Origin: Alkaliphilus oremlandii OhILAs | Lineage (GTDB): Bacteria > Bacillota > Clostridia > Peptostreptococcales > Natronincolaceae | Assembly (NCBI RefSeq): GCF_000018325.1 | Contig: NC_009922.1 | Location: 1,426,001 to 1,490,000, forward strand | Reading direction: 5' to 3' | DNA: 64,000 nucleotides | Part shown: positions 26,176-34,991 of the stretch, piece after piece | Layout of the letters: each line of letters opens with the position of its first letter | Numbering within the stretch: the first letter of the stretch is position 1 | Program-made: the position numbers and the translations under genes | Notes under the pieces: generated by a model | Told to the model about the DNA's origin: nothing | The model's input: only the letters and a program-made list of their open reading frames with translations | Database searches by the model: none

Positions 26176-27087
26176 ATGATAAGCGAAAAAAAAGAAACGA
26201 CTAAAAAAGAAAATAAGAACTTGGCCACAGAAGCTACCGTGGTAGGTCCATGGAAAATCATGTGGAAACGTTTAAAAAGAAACAAACTGGCGATGCTTGG
26301 TCTAATAATGATCTCCATCATGGCCTTTGCGGCCATATTTGCGCCATTTTTAACCTCTTATGGACGTGATGCTACTGACCTCTTAAATTCAAATGCCAAG
26401 CCTAGTAGTGCGCATTTATTAGGAACAGATGCATTAGGAAGAGATATTCTAACACGATTATTATATGGTGGTAGGATCTCCCTTACTGTTGGTTTTGTTT
26501 CTACAGGGCTTAGAATTGTTATCGGAGTTTTACTGGGTGGTATTGCTGGTTACTATGGTAAAACTATAGATAACGTAATTATGAGGATCGCAGACGTTTT
26601 TGCATGTTTGCCATTTTTACCGATTGCAATCACTATTGTAGCAATGTTGAAGCCAAGTATTTATAATATGATGCTGGTACTGGCAATTTTAGGCTGGCCA
26701 GGTATCGCGCGAATTGTTCGAGCAGAGATTCTATCTTTAAGAGAACGAGAGTTTATGGAAGCGGCAACCGCTTTAGGTATCAGTGATATGAAAAAGATCA
26801 TATCCCATTTGCTTCCAAATACAATGGCATCTGTCATCGTTTCGGCTACCATCGGAATCGCTGGTGCTATATTAACAGAATCATCTCTAAGCTTTTTAGG
26901 TTTAGGTGTAGCTCCCCCAATACCATCCTGGGGTAATATGTTAACAGATGCTCAAAGTCAATATGTGCTTAAATATCGTTGGTGGCAATGGATACCTCCT
27001 GGACTTTCAATATTTATAGCCGTTATGAGCTTAAACTTACTAGGGGACGGATTAAGAGATGCATTAGACCCAAGACTAAAACAATAG
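26176..27087 (+). CDS. oligopeptide ABC transporter permease (DppC/OppC type, operon 1)
   Basis: 303 residues. N-terminal cytoplasmic tail, OppC leader WKRLKRNKLAMLGLIMI, LLGTDALGRDILTRLLYGGRISL, EAA loop EFMEAATALGISDMKKIISHLLPN, and end LLGDGLRDALDPRLKQ. It pairs with the preceding permease to form the channel; 19 nt separate them. Confidence 0.94.
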   Translation: MISEKKETTKKENKNLATEATVVGPWKIMWKRLKRNKLAMLGLIMISIMAFAAIFAPFLTSYGRDATDLLNSNAKPSSAHLLGTDALGRDILTRLLYGGRISLTVGFVSTGLRIVIGVLLGGIAGYYGKTIDNVIMRIADVFACLPFLPIAITIVAMLKPSIYNMMLVLAILGWPGIARIVRAEILSLREREFMEAATALGISDMKKIISHLLPNTMASVIVSATIGIAGAILTESSLSFLGLGVAPPIPSWGNMLTDAQSQYVLKYRWWQWIPPGLSIFIAVMSLNLLGDGLRDALDPRLKQ

Positions 27088-27103
27088 CTGAGGAGGTGTA
27101 AGT

Positions 27104-28087
27104 ATGAAAAATTTATTAGAAGTAAAAAACTTAAAAACACATTTTTATACCGAAGATGGTATCGTTCCAGCAGTAAATGGCGTTGATTTTAATTTAAAGC
27201 CGGGAGAAACTTTAGGAATTGTAGGAGAGTCCGGGTGTGGAAAAAGCATTACTTCGATGTCTATTATGAGACTGATACCAACTCCTCCTGGAAAAATTGT
27301 TGGTGGGGAGATTCTTTTTGAAGATAGAGATATCGTAAAAATGTCTGAGGCAGAGATACGAAAGATCCGAGGAAATGATATTGCAATGATTTTTCAAGAA
27401 CCAATGACATCCTTAAACCCTGTATTTACAATTGGCAGCCAAATTATGGAGGCTATAATGCTGCACCAAAAAATGGACAAGAAAGCGGCAAGAGGAAAAT
27501 GTATTGAAATGCTAAGGCTAGTTGGTATACCCAGAGCAGATGAAGTGGTAGACGATTATCCGCATCAATTTAGTGGTGGTATGAGACAGAGAGCTATGAT
27601 CGCTATGGCGCTTTCTTGTAATCCGAAGCTTTTGATTGCAGATGAGCCGACTACAGCACTAGATGTTACCATTCAGGCTCAGATTATAGAGCTTATGAAG
27701 GAGTTAAAGGAAAAATTAAATACTGCGATTATGTTGATTACGCACGACTTAGGTGTTGTTGCTGAAATGGCAGATCACGTTATCGTTATGTATGCAGGAA
27801 GAATTGTAGAGGATGCAAACGTTATCGATTTGTTTAAAGATCCCAAGCATCCCTATACGATTGGTTTAATGAAATCGAAACCAAGTTTAGAAGGCAGTGC
27901 TAAAAGGCTGGATGTAATACCAGGAAGCGTACCGAATCCTTTAGCGATGCCAGAAGGTTGCTCATTCCACCCAAGATGTAGCCACGCTATGGAAGTTTGT
28001 AAAAAGCAAGTTCCAGAATTGACATCCATAGGCGGCGGACGTAAGGTTCGTTGTTGGCTATATAATAATGAAAGAGAGGTGGAATAG
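27104..28087 (+). CDS. oligopeptide ABC transporter ATPase (DppD/OppD type, operon 1)
   Basis: 327 residues. Walker A GESGCGKS, Q-loop MIFQEPMTSLNP, signature FSGGMRQR, Walker B LLIADEPTTALD, and C-terminal oligopeptide domain HPYTIGLMKS...CSFHPRCSHAMEVCKKQVPE, whose cysteines in OppD/DppD relatives bind an iron-sulfur cluster. The next gene starts right after its stop. Confidence 0.95.
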   Translation: MKNLLEVKNLKTHFYTEDGIVPAVNGVDFNLKPGETLGIVGESGCGKSITSMSIMRLIPTPPGKIVGGEILFEDRDIVKMSEAEIRKIRGNDIAMIFQEPMTSLNPVFTIGSQIMEAIMLHQKMDKKAARGKCIEMLRLVGIPRADEVVDDYPHQFSGGMRQRAMIAMALSCNPKLLIADEPTTALDVTIQAQIIELMKELKEKLNTAIMLITHDLGVVAEMADHVIVMYAGRIVEDANVIDLFKDPKHPYTIGLMKSKPSLEGSAKRLDVIPGSVPNPLAMPEGCSFHPRCSHAMEVCKKQVPELTSIGGGRKVRCWLYNNEREVE

Positions 28088-29074
28088 ATGGCAGAATTGA
28101 TAAAGGAGACAGAAAATTTAGTTGTCGTCAAAAACCTAAAAAAATATTTTCCAATCAAAGGTGGATTTTTAAAGCGTACAATCGGTCATGTACGTGCTGT
28201 AGAAGACATATCCTTCACAATTAAAAGAGGAGAGACCCTAGGGATTGTAGGGGAATCTGGCTGTGGGAAATCTACAACAGGACGAACGATACTCAATCTC
28301 CTAGAAAAAACAGATGGTGAAGTTTATTATAGAGGAAAAGAAATTTTTGGTCTTTCAAAGGAAGAGTTGATTCAGCTACGAACTAAAATGCAAATCGTAT
28401 TTCAGGATCCATATAGCTCGCTGAACCCACGCTTGACAGTAGCTCAAATTGTTGGCGAGGCTTTAGTACACCACGGTATGGCTAAAAAAGGAAAAGAAGT
28501 CAATGATAGAGTGAGCGATATTATAGAAAAATGTGGTCTTGCACCCTACCATATCAGAAGATATCCGCATGAGTTCAGTGGTGGTCAAAGACAACGGATC
28601 GGTATAGCGAGAGCTTTAGCTCTGAATCCTGAATTTATCGTATGTGATGAGCCGGTTTCTGCGCTGGACGTTTCTATTCAATCGCAGGTTATCAACTTAT
28701 TGATGGATCTTCAAGATGAAATGGGATTAACGTACCTATTTATATCCCACGACTTAAGTGTTGTAAAACATATCAGCGATAGAATTGGGGTAATGTATTT
28801 AGGAAGTATGGTTGAGCTAACCACGAAGGATGAGCTTTATAAATCACCATTACACCCGTATACACAGGCCTTATTATCTGCTATTCCTGTTCCAGATCCT
28901 ACGATTAAAAGAAACCGAATCATATTGAAGGGAGATATTCCTAGCCCTGCAAATCCGCCAACAGGATGCAGATTTCATACGAGATGCCCTCATACAACAG
29001 AACGGTGCAAAGTCGAAATTCCTGAATTTAGAGAAGTGGCACCAGAACATTTTGTTGCTTGTCATTTAATATAA
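28088..29074 (+). CDS. oligopeptide ABC transporter ATPase (DppF/OppF type, operon 1)
   Basis: 328 residues. Walker A GESGCGKSTTGRTIL, IVFQDPYSSLNPRLTV, signature FSGGQRQRIGIARAL, Walker B FIVCDEPVSALDVS, and tail CRFHTRCPHTTERC. It forms the ATPase heterodimer with the preceding DppD-type subunit. Confidence 0.95.
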   Translation: MAELIKETENLVVVKNLKKYFPIKGGFLKRTIGHVRAVEDISFTIKRGETLGIVGESGCGKSTTGRTILNLLEKTDGEVYYRGKEIFGLSKEELIQLRTKMQIVFQDPYSSLNPRLTVAQIVGEALVHHGMAKKGKEVNDRVSDIIEKCGLAPYHIRRYPHEFSGGQRQRIGIARALALNPEFIVCDEPVSALDVSIQSQVINLLMDLQDEMGLTYLFISHDLSVVKHISDRIGVMYLGSMVELTTKDELYKSPLHPYTQALLSAIPVPDPTIKRNRIILKGDIPSPANPPTGCRFHTRCPHTTERCKVEIPEFREVAPEHFVACHLI

Positions 29075-29114
29075 TATATTGTAGTCTATAACTAAAGAAC
29101 GGAGGGAAAAGAGC

Positions 29115-29306
29115 ATGTTTAGAAAAAAAAGACAGAATGAAGGCCCCAAGTATTCAGAAAATGGCTTAGAGGATGACTTGGTATTTGATTGGACAGATAT
29201 ATTAGCGTTCATTATAGCAGCTTTTCAAGTGTTATTTCCTTACGTTGTAGGCGTTGTAGGCTCCTATCTCGTTGTTGTATTTTTATTAAGCCTCTGGATT
29301 AAATAA
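29115..29306 (+). CDS. small single-pass membrane protein at end of opp operon 1
   Basis: 63 residues: charged N-terminus (MFRKKRQNEG), acidic middle (EDDLVFDW), then two hydrophobic stretches from ILAFIIAAFQVLFPYVVGVVG to the end. A strong GGAGGG RBS and a position 40 nt after the ATPase gene, before the operon terminator, support it. Function unknown; it could modulate or assemble the transporter. Confidence 0.7.
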   Translation: MFRKKRQNEGPKYSENGLEDDLVFDWTDILAFIIAAFQVLFPYVVGVVGSYLVVVFLLSLWIK

Positions 29307-29397
29307 TGTTGTATACGAAAATAAAATTTGTTCTCTCAGGTTCACAAACTTTATGTCCCACATAATTCTAGAAAGAGCTTAGAGTTCAAGTGCTCAA

Positions 29398-29435
29398 AAT
29401 AAGATAAGGAGGGAATATTCTCTCCTTATCTTATT
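29398..29435 (+). terminator. terminator-like hairpin of opp operon 1
   Basis: Perfect 14-bp stem AATAAGATAAGGAG / CTCCTTATCTTATT with a 10-nt loop. There is no long T-run, so efficiency is uncertain. Confidence 0.6.
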
Positions 29436-29501
29436 GCATAAAACAAGGGTTGATTATATAGTAGAATAGAGGAAAGAATAAATTGTAGGAGATGATATCA
29501 G

Positions 29502-29924
29502 ATGGTAGGAAAAACAATGGAAGAGATCAAAATAGGTGACACGGCAAGTTTCGAGAAAACAATCACGGAAACCGATGTGTACTTGTACGCAGGAATTACT
29601 GGCGATTTAAATCCTGCTCATATCAATCAGGTTGAGGCAGAAAAGACGATGTTTAAAGGTAGAATTGCTCATGGAATGCTGACAGCTGGACTCATATCTG
29701 CAGTTTTAGGAATGCACCTCCCAGGACCTGGAACTATTTATTTGGCACAAGAATTAAAGTTTTTAGCACCAGTTAGAATCGGTGATACCGTAAAGGCTCA
29801 GGTGGAAGTGATCGAGATTATTGAAGAGAAGAAAAGAGTAAAGCTAAAAACCACATGTACAAACCAAGAGGGCACCTTAGTGTTAGATGGTGTTGCCACC
29901 GTAATGCCACCAAAAGGAAAATAG
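29502..29924 (+). CDS. MaoC-like (R)-specific enoyl-CoA hydratase
   Basis: 140 residues, single hot-dog fold. The hydratase-2 motif YAGITGDLNPAHIN carries the catalytic Asp/His, followed by GRIAHGMLTAGLISAVLG and YLAQELKFLAPVRIGD. It would hydrate trans-2-enoyl-CoA to (R)-3-hydroxyacyl-CoA. ATG 29517 is an alternative start. It stands alone between two terminators, so its pathway is not shown by context. Confidence 0.9.
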   Translation: MVGKTMEEIKIGDTASFEKTITETDVYLYAGITGDLNPAHINQVEAEKTMFKGRIAHGMLTAGLISAVLGMHLPGPGTIYLAQELKFLAPVRIGDTVKAQVEVIEIIEEKKRVKLKTTCTNQEGTLVLDGVATVMPPKGK

Positions 29925-30005
29925 TAGAAAGTAGAAGTACATTATTTTGATTATAAGAGATTAAATGGACCTAAGATTCAAATGAAATATTGGAATAAAA
30001 ACCAA

Positions 30006-30043
30006 AATAATACCTTTAAGTAAAAAAAAGGTATTATTTTTTT
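30006..30043 (+). terminator. intrinsic terminator after the MaoC-like gene
   Basis: 12-bp stem AATAATACCTTT (30006-30017) / AAAGGTATTATT (30027-30038) followed by a T-run. Confidence 0.85.
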
Positions 30044-30425
30044 ATGGAATATTTGAACAATTCTGTTCAAATTCATATTTTGTTAAGAAAAATTAAAAAG
30101 TACGGTATATTTTTTGAAGATTTATAAAAGAAGAAAAAATGAAGTTAAGACATGAAATATTGAAAAATCGGTAGGTATAAAACCGATATAATTTTGGTTA
30201 AAAAAATGACGAAGTTCAGCAATTCCAAATGTTAAGATATCTTAAGAAACTCGTATTCTTCTTGCAATGCTTACGAATACAGGTATATAATAGCTTTAAT
30301 TTAGAAAATGCAAATGCTTATCGATTTTAAATTCTGCATGAAAAATTGCAAATATACAAAAAAGATAGGACTCGCATTTTTTATTATTAAATAAGCATTG
30401 TATATAATGAGGGAGGAAAAAAAGA
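30044..30425. other. leader region of opp operon 2
   Basis: No gene seen. A promoter is listed separately at 30262. Short inverted repeats: ATCGGT/ACCGAT near 30165-30187, GTATTC/GAATAC near 30253-30280, and AATGCTTA / TAAGCATT spanning about 30313-30399 in the leader. Confidence 0.45.
30262..30291 (+). promoter_or_regulatory. sigma-A promoter of opp operon 2
   Basis: TTGCAA (30262-30267), 18-bp spacer, TATAAT (30286-30291). Confidence 0.65.
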
Positions 30426-31973
30426 ATGTTTAAAAACAAGAAAATACTATCGTTAGTTAGTATGATGATTGTACTGATGTTAGCAGCTGTAGGCTGTGGC
30501 AAAGGCAGTGAAAACGCTAATGGCGGTAACGGCACAGTAAAAGATACATTAATTGTAGCGCAAGGTGCAGACGCTAAAACATTAGACCCACATGCATCGA
30601 ACGATAACCCATCTTCAAGAGTAATCAAGCAAATTAATGAAACATTAGTAGTGCAAGATGAAAATATGGAGTTACAACCAGGACTTGCGGAATCTTGGGA
30701 AAAAATTGATGATTTAACATTTGAATTTAAATTAAAGCAAGGTGTTAAGTTCCACAACGGTGAAGAACTGAAAGCAAGTGATGTTAAATTCACATTATTA
30801 AGAGCTTTAGAGTCTCCGAATGTAGGACACATTGTTGGAGCAATCAATAAAAATGCAATTGAAATCGTAGACGATTACACAATTAGAATTGCAACAACAG
30901 AACCATTTGCTCCATTACTTGCTCATTTAGCACATACAGGCGCAAGTATTTTAAATGAAAAAGCTGTAACAGAAGCTGGCGATGATTATGGTCAAAAGCC
31001 AGTGGGTACAGGTGTATTTAAATTTGAGAACTGGATCAATGGTGACGAAATCAATTTAGTTCGATTCGAAGAATACCATGGTGAAAAAGCTAAAGTAGAA
31101 AAAATCAAATTTAGAAATATTGCAGAGGCAACAAATAGAACAATCAACCTTGAAACTGGTGAAGTAGACATTGTATATGATGTTTTACCAACGGATATGA
31201 AGAGAGTAGAAGAAAATGATAAATTAACATTAATGAGACAATCAAATTTATCAACAAACTATATTGGATTTAACGTTCAAAAGAAACCATTTGATGATGT
31301 AAGAGTACGTCAAGCAATCAACCATGCAATTGATATGGAATCTATTATTGAAGCAGTAATGCAAGGTGTAGGTAGTGTTGCTTACGGACCTTTAGGACCA
31401 AATGTTTGGGGTTCCAACCAAAACTTAAAACCATATGAGTACGATGTACAAAAAGCAAAAGAATTAATGAAAGAAGCAGGTCTTGAAAATGGATTTACAA
31501 CATCTATTTGGACAAATGACAGTAAAACAAGAATGGATATCGCAGAAATCGTACAAAACCAATTAAAAGAAATTAATATTACAACTGAAGTAAAAGTAGT
31601 TGAGTGGGGAGCTTACCTAGATGGAACAGCTGCTGGAGAGCATGATATGTTCATCTTAGGTTGGGGTACTGTAACAGGAGATCCAGATTACGGTCTATAT
31701 GCATTATTCCATTCTTCACAATTTGGAGACGCTGGTAATAGAACATTCTATGCGAACCCAAAAGTAGACGAATTATTAGAAAAGGCTAGAGTAAGTGTAG
31801 ACCAAGCAGAAAGAGAAGCATTATATTTAGAAGCGCAAGAAATCATCAGAGATGATGCTCCGTGGATTTTCTTAAACAATAGTGAAAACGTAGATGGTGT
31901 AAGAAGTAATGTAAAAGGATTCGTACAACATCCAGCTGGACACCATAGATTAAATTCAGTATATTTTGAGTAA
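30426..31973 (+). CDS. oligopeptide ABC transporter, substrate-binding lipoprotein (operon 2)
   Basis: 515 residues. Lipobox AVGC near residue 20, then the family 5 fold: TLIVAQGADAKTLDPHASND, LAESWEKIDDLTFEFKLKQGVKFHNGE, VRVRQAINHAIDMESI. It is closer in style to DppA/glutathione-type binders than the operon 1 protein, and the two share only the family fold, so different ligands are likely. RBS GGGAGG before ATG 30426. Confidence 0.93.
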   Translation: MFKNKKILSLVSMMIVLMLAAVGCGKGSENANGGNGTVKDTLIVAQGADAKTLDPHASNDNPSSRVIKQINETLVVQDENMELQPGLAESWEKIDDLTFEFKLKQGVKFHNGEELKASDVKFTLLRALESPNVGHIVGAINKNAIEIVDDYTIRIATTEPFAPLLAHLAHTGASILNEKAVTEAGDDYGQKPVGTGVFKFENWINGDEINLVRFEEYHGEKAKVEKIKFRNIAEATNRTINLETGEVDIVYDVLPTDMKRVEENDKLTLMRQSNLSTNYIGFNVQKKPFDDVRVRQAINHAIDMESIIEAVMQGVGSVAYGPLGPNVWGSNQNLKPYEYDVQKAKELMKEAGLENGFTTSIWTNDSKTRMDIAEIVQNQLKEINITTEVKVVEWGAYLDGTAAGEHDMFILGWGTVTGDPDYGLYALFHSSQFGDAGNRTFYANPKVDELLEKARVSVDQAEREALYLEAQEIIRDDAPWIFLNNSENVDGVRSNVKGFVQHPAGHHRLNSVYFE

Positions 31974-31995
31974 TACAAACTAAATAACTACAAGG

Positions 31996-32025
31996 GATAG
32001 GGTCATAACAATAAATGACCCTATC
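31996..32025 (+). promoter_or_regulatory. intercistronic hairpin between binding protein and permease (operon 2)
   Basis: Perfect 11-bp stem GATAGGGTCAT / ATGACCCTATC with an 8-nt loop. It has the same position as the hairpin in operon 1 but an unrelated sequence. Confidence 0.7.
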
Positions 32026-32087
32026 AACCTATAGTTAGTAGAAAGTAAAAATGGAATAGTTTGAAAATTCAGGAAGGAGGATTCATA

Positions 32088-33017
32088 GTGCATAAATATA
32101 TTATTAAGAGAATTGCGATGCTAATTCCCGTTATGTTGGGTGTATCCTTTATTGTATTTACATTGATGTATATGACACCAGGAGATCCAGCAAAGATTAT
32201 GCTAGGTGAATCAGCACCGAAGGAAGAAGTTGAAAAATTAAGAGAGGAATTAGGGTTAAATGATCCATTCCTTGTTCAATATGGAAATTATGTAAAAAAG
32301 GCAGTATTTGATCAAGATATCGGTCGTTCCTATGCAACAAAGCGACCTGTAGCAAATGAAATTATGTCTAGATTCCCAGCTACTTTAAAGCTAGCATCCA
32401 TCGGGGTTTTAGTAGCGGTATCAATCGGTATTCCAGTAGGAATCATATCTGCAACAAAACAATATACAATATTTGACCAGGTAAGTATGGTACTGGCTTT
32501 AGTAGGGGTTTCAATGCCAAACTTCTGGCAAGGACTGATGCTCATTCTACTATTCTCAGTAAAACTAGGATGGCTACCAGCCTCTGGCTTTACCAGTCTA
32601 AAACACATGGTATTACCAGCCCTTACTTTAGGAACAGGATCTGCAGCCACAATTACACGTATGACTCGATCCAGTATGCTTGAAGTCATTCGTGCCGATT
32701 ATATTAGAACTGCCAGAGCAAAGGGACAAGCAGAGTCCGTTGTAATCAATACCCATGCATTAAAGAATGCACTTATTCCAATTATTACAGTTGTAGGTCT
32801 TCAATTTGGAGGACTTTTAGGCGGGGCTGTATTAACCGAATCTATCTACTCAATTCCAGGGGTAGGACGTTTAATGGTAGATTCAATTAAATCAAGAGAC
32901 TTCCCGATTGTACAAGGTGGCGTATTATTCATTGCGATTACTTTTAGTGCAATAAACCTTCTTGTAGATATTCTATATGCCTTTGTAGACCCTAGAATCA
33001 AATCACAGTACAAATAA
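32088..33017 (+). CDS. oligopeptide ABC transporter permease (DppB type, operon 2)
   Basis: About 309 residues from GTG 32088, chosen for the GGAAGGAGG site 7 nt upstream; the TTG at 32061 lacks one. IIKRIAMLIPVMLGVSFIVF at the N-terminus, MTPGDPAKIMLGE, EAA loop IRTARAKGQAESVVINTHALKNALIP, and end AFVDPRIKSQYK. Confidence 0.94.
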   Translation: MHKYIIKRIAMLIPVMLGVSFIVFTLMYMTPGDPAKIMLGESAPKEEVEKLREELGLNDPFLVQYGNYVKKAVFDQDIGRSYATKRPVANEIMSRFPATLKLASIGVLVAVSIGIPVGIISATKQYTIFDQVSMVLALVGVSMPNFWQGLMLILLFSVKLGWLPASGFTSLKHMVLPALTLGTGSAATITRMTRSSMLEVIRADYIRTARAKGQAESVVINTHALKNALIPIITVVGLQFGGLLGGAVLTESIYSIPGVGRLMVDSIKSRDFPIVQGGVLFIAITFSAINLLVDILYAFVDPRIKSQYK

Positions 33018-33058
33018 ATAGAGAATATAACATTTCAATCGGAAAAGGAGGCAAATTT

Positions 33059-33970
33059 ATGTCATTAGAAAAAACATCTACTAAAACCATAGATGTTACA
33101 AATAACAATGCTGCAAAGAAAAAGAAAAAAACAGGACCTTGGCGAGACGTGTTCAATCGATTAAAGAAAAACAAAATGGCAATGTTCGGCCTAGTTATTA
33201 TTATTCTTTTAGTGTTCCTTGCACTTTCTGCGGACTTTATAGCGCCATACGGATACGATGATCAAAATCTAAAGGATCGATTAATCTCACCAAACTCACA
33301 GTATTTATTAGGAACAGACAACTTTGGTAGAGATATTTTAAGCCGTATTATTTATGGATCAAGAATCTCCCTACAGGTAGGATTTATCGCCGTAGGTATT
33401 TCAGCCATCATAGGCGGAGCCTTGGGCTCTATTGCAGGATACTATGGTGGTAGACTAGATAACTTCATCATGAGAGCTATGGATATTCTCCTTGCAATTC
33501 CAAGTATATTACTTGCCATATCCATTGTAGCAGCTCTAGGACCAGGATTACAAAACGTAATGATCGCTGTAGGGATTGGATCCATTCCGTCCTATGCCCG
33601 TATCGTTAGAGCATCGGTATTATCCATAAGAGATCAAGAATTCGTTGAAGCAGCCAGAGCTGTAGGAGCAAACGACTTTAGGATCATTACAAAACATATT
33701 CTGCCAAATGCAATGGCACCAATTATCGTACAAGCAACATTAGGTGTTGCAGGAGCAATATTATCAGCAGCAGGACTAAGCTTTATTGGACTTGGAATTC
33801 AACCACCAACACCAGAGTGGGGAGCAATGTTATCCAGTGGGCGTGAGTATCTGAGAGATAACTGGTATGTAGCAACTTTCCCAGGACTCGCAATCATGAT
33901 TACAATATTTGCTCTCAATCTACTAGGAGACGGTTTAAGAGATGCACTTGACCCTAGATTAAAGAACTAA
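33059..33970 (+). CDS. oligopeptide ABC transporter permease (DppC type, operon 2)
   Basis: 303 residues. Lys-rich N-terminal tail, RLKKNKMAMFGLVIIILLVF, LLGTDNFGRDILSRIIYGSRISL, EAA loop FVEAARAVGANDFRIITKHILPN, and end GDGLRDALDPRLKN. RBS AAGGAGG, 7 nt spacing. Confidence 0.94.
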   Translation: MSLEKTSTKTIDVTNNNAAKKKKKTGPWRDVFNRLKKNKMAMFGLVIIILLVFLALSADFIAPYGYDDQNLKDRLISPNSQYLLGTDNFGRDILSRIIYGSRISLQVGFIAVGISAIIGGALGSIAGYYGGRLDNFIMRAMDILLAIPSILLAISIVAALGPGLQNVMIAVGIGSIPSYARIVRASVLSIRDQEFVEAARAVGANDFRIITKHILPNAMAPIIVQATLGVAGAILSAAGLSFIGLGIQPPTPEWGAMLSSGREYLRDNWYVATFPGLAIMITIFALNLLGDGLRDALDPRLKN

Positions 33971-33998
33971 TCTAAAAAGGATAGGAGTGTAAAAATAT

Positions 33999-34967
33999 AT
34001 GAGCAAAGAGAATTTATTAGAGATAAGAAATCTAGCCATCCATTATATGGCAGAAGATGGAACAGTGAGAGCCGTAGAAGATATGAACCTAGAAGTAGGA
34101 ACAGGAGAAACCCTAGGCCTTGTAGGAGAAACAGGTGCAGGAAAGACAACGACAGCCTTAGGGATCATGCAGCTAGTTCCAAACCCTCCGGGTAAAATCG
34201 TAGATGGAGAAATCTTCTTCGAAGGAGAAGACCTCCTAAAGAAAAATCAACAAGAGCTTAGAAAGATCAGAGGAAACAAAATATCCATGATTTTCCAAGA
34301 CCCAATGACATCATTAAACCCGGTTATGACCGTAGGCGATCAAATTGGAGAAGTAATCAAGCTGCATCAAAAAGTAAATGCAAAAGAAGCCTTAATAAAG
34401 GCACAAGAAATGCTTGAAAAAGTAGGGATACCAGGAGCAAGAGCAAAAGACTACCCACACCAATTCAGTGGAGGAATGAGACAGAGGGTAGTAATCGCTA
34501 TCGCCTTAGCCTGTAACCCAGCACTTCTAATAGCCGATGAGCCAACGACAGCGTTAGACGTAACAATTCAAGCTCAAGTACTAGAATTGATGAAAAACTT
34601 AAAGAAAGAATTCAAAACATCCATGATTATGATTACCCATGATCTAGGAATCGTTGCAGATATATGCGATAAAGTAGCCATCATGTATGCAGGAAAGGTA
34701 GTAGAATATACCGATAAGAGAAGCTTATTTACAGCGCCAAAGCATCCGTATACAGTGGGACTATTCAACTCCATACCAAATATAGAAGAAGATGAAGATC
34801 GACTAAAGCCAATCAAAGGACTAATGCCAGACCCTACAAACCTGCCATCAGGATGTCCATTCCATCCAAGATGTCCAAAGGCGACCGAAGAATGCAGCAA
34901 GAGAGTACCAAAGGCAACAGAAGTAGAACCGGGACATTACGTAAACTGTCTATTATATGAAAAATAG
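33999..34967 (+). CDS. oligopeptide ABC transporter ATPase (DppD type, operon 2)
   Basis: 322 residues. Walker A is GETGAGKTTT instead of the usual GESGCGKS; Q-loop FQDPMTSLNP, signature FSGGMRQR, Walker B LLIADEPTTALD, and C-terminal CPFHPRCPKATEECSKRVP. All catalytic positions are intact. Confidence 0.95.
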   Translation: MSKENLLEIRNLAIHYMAEDGTVRAVEDMNLEVGTGETLGLVGETGAGKTTTALGIMQLVPNPPGKIVDGEIFFEGEDLLKKNQQELRKIRGNKISMIFQDPMTSLNPVMTVGDQIGEVIKLHQKVNAKEALIKAQEMLEKVGIPGARAKDYPHQFSGGMRQRVVIAIALACNPALLIADEPTTALDVTIQAQVLELMKNLKKEFKTSMIMITHDLGIVADICDKVAIMYAGKVVEYTDKRSLFTAPKHPYTVGLFNSIPNIEEDEDRLKPIKGLMPDPTNLPSGCPFHPRCPKATEECSKRVPKATEVEPGHYVNCLLYEK

Positions 34968-34991
34968 GATAAAAAAACAGGAGGTGAAAAA

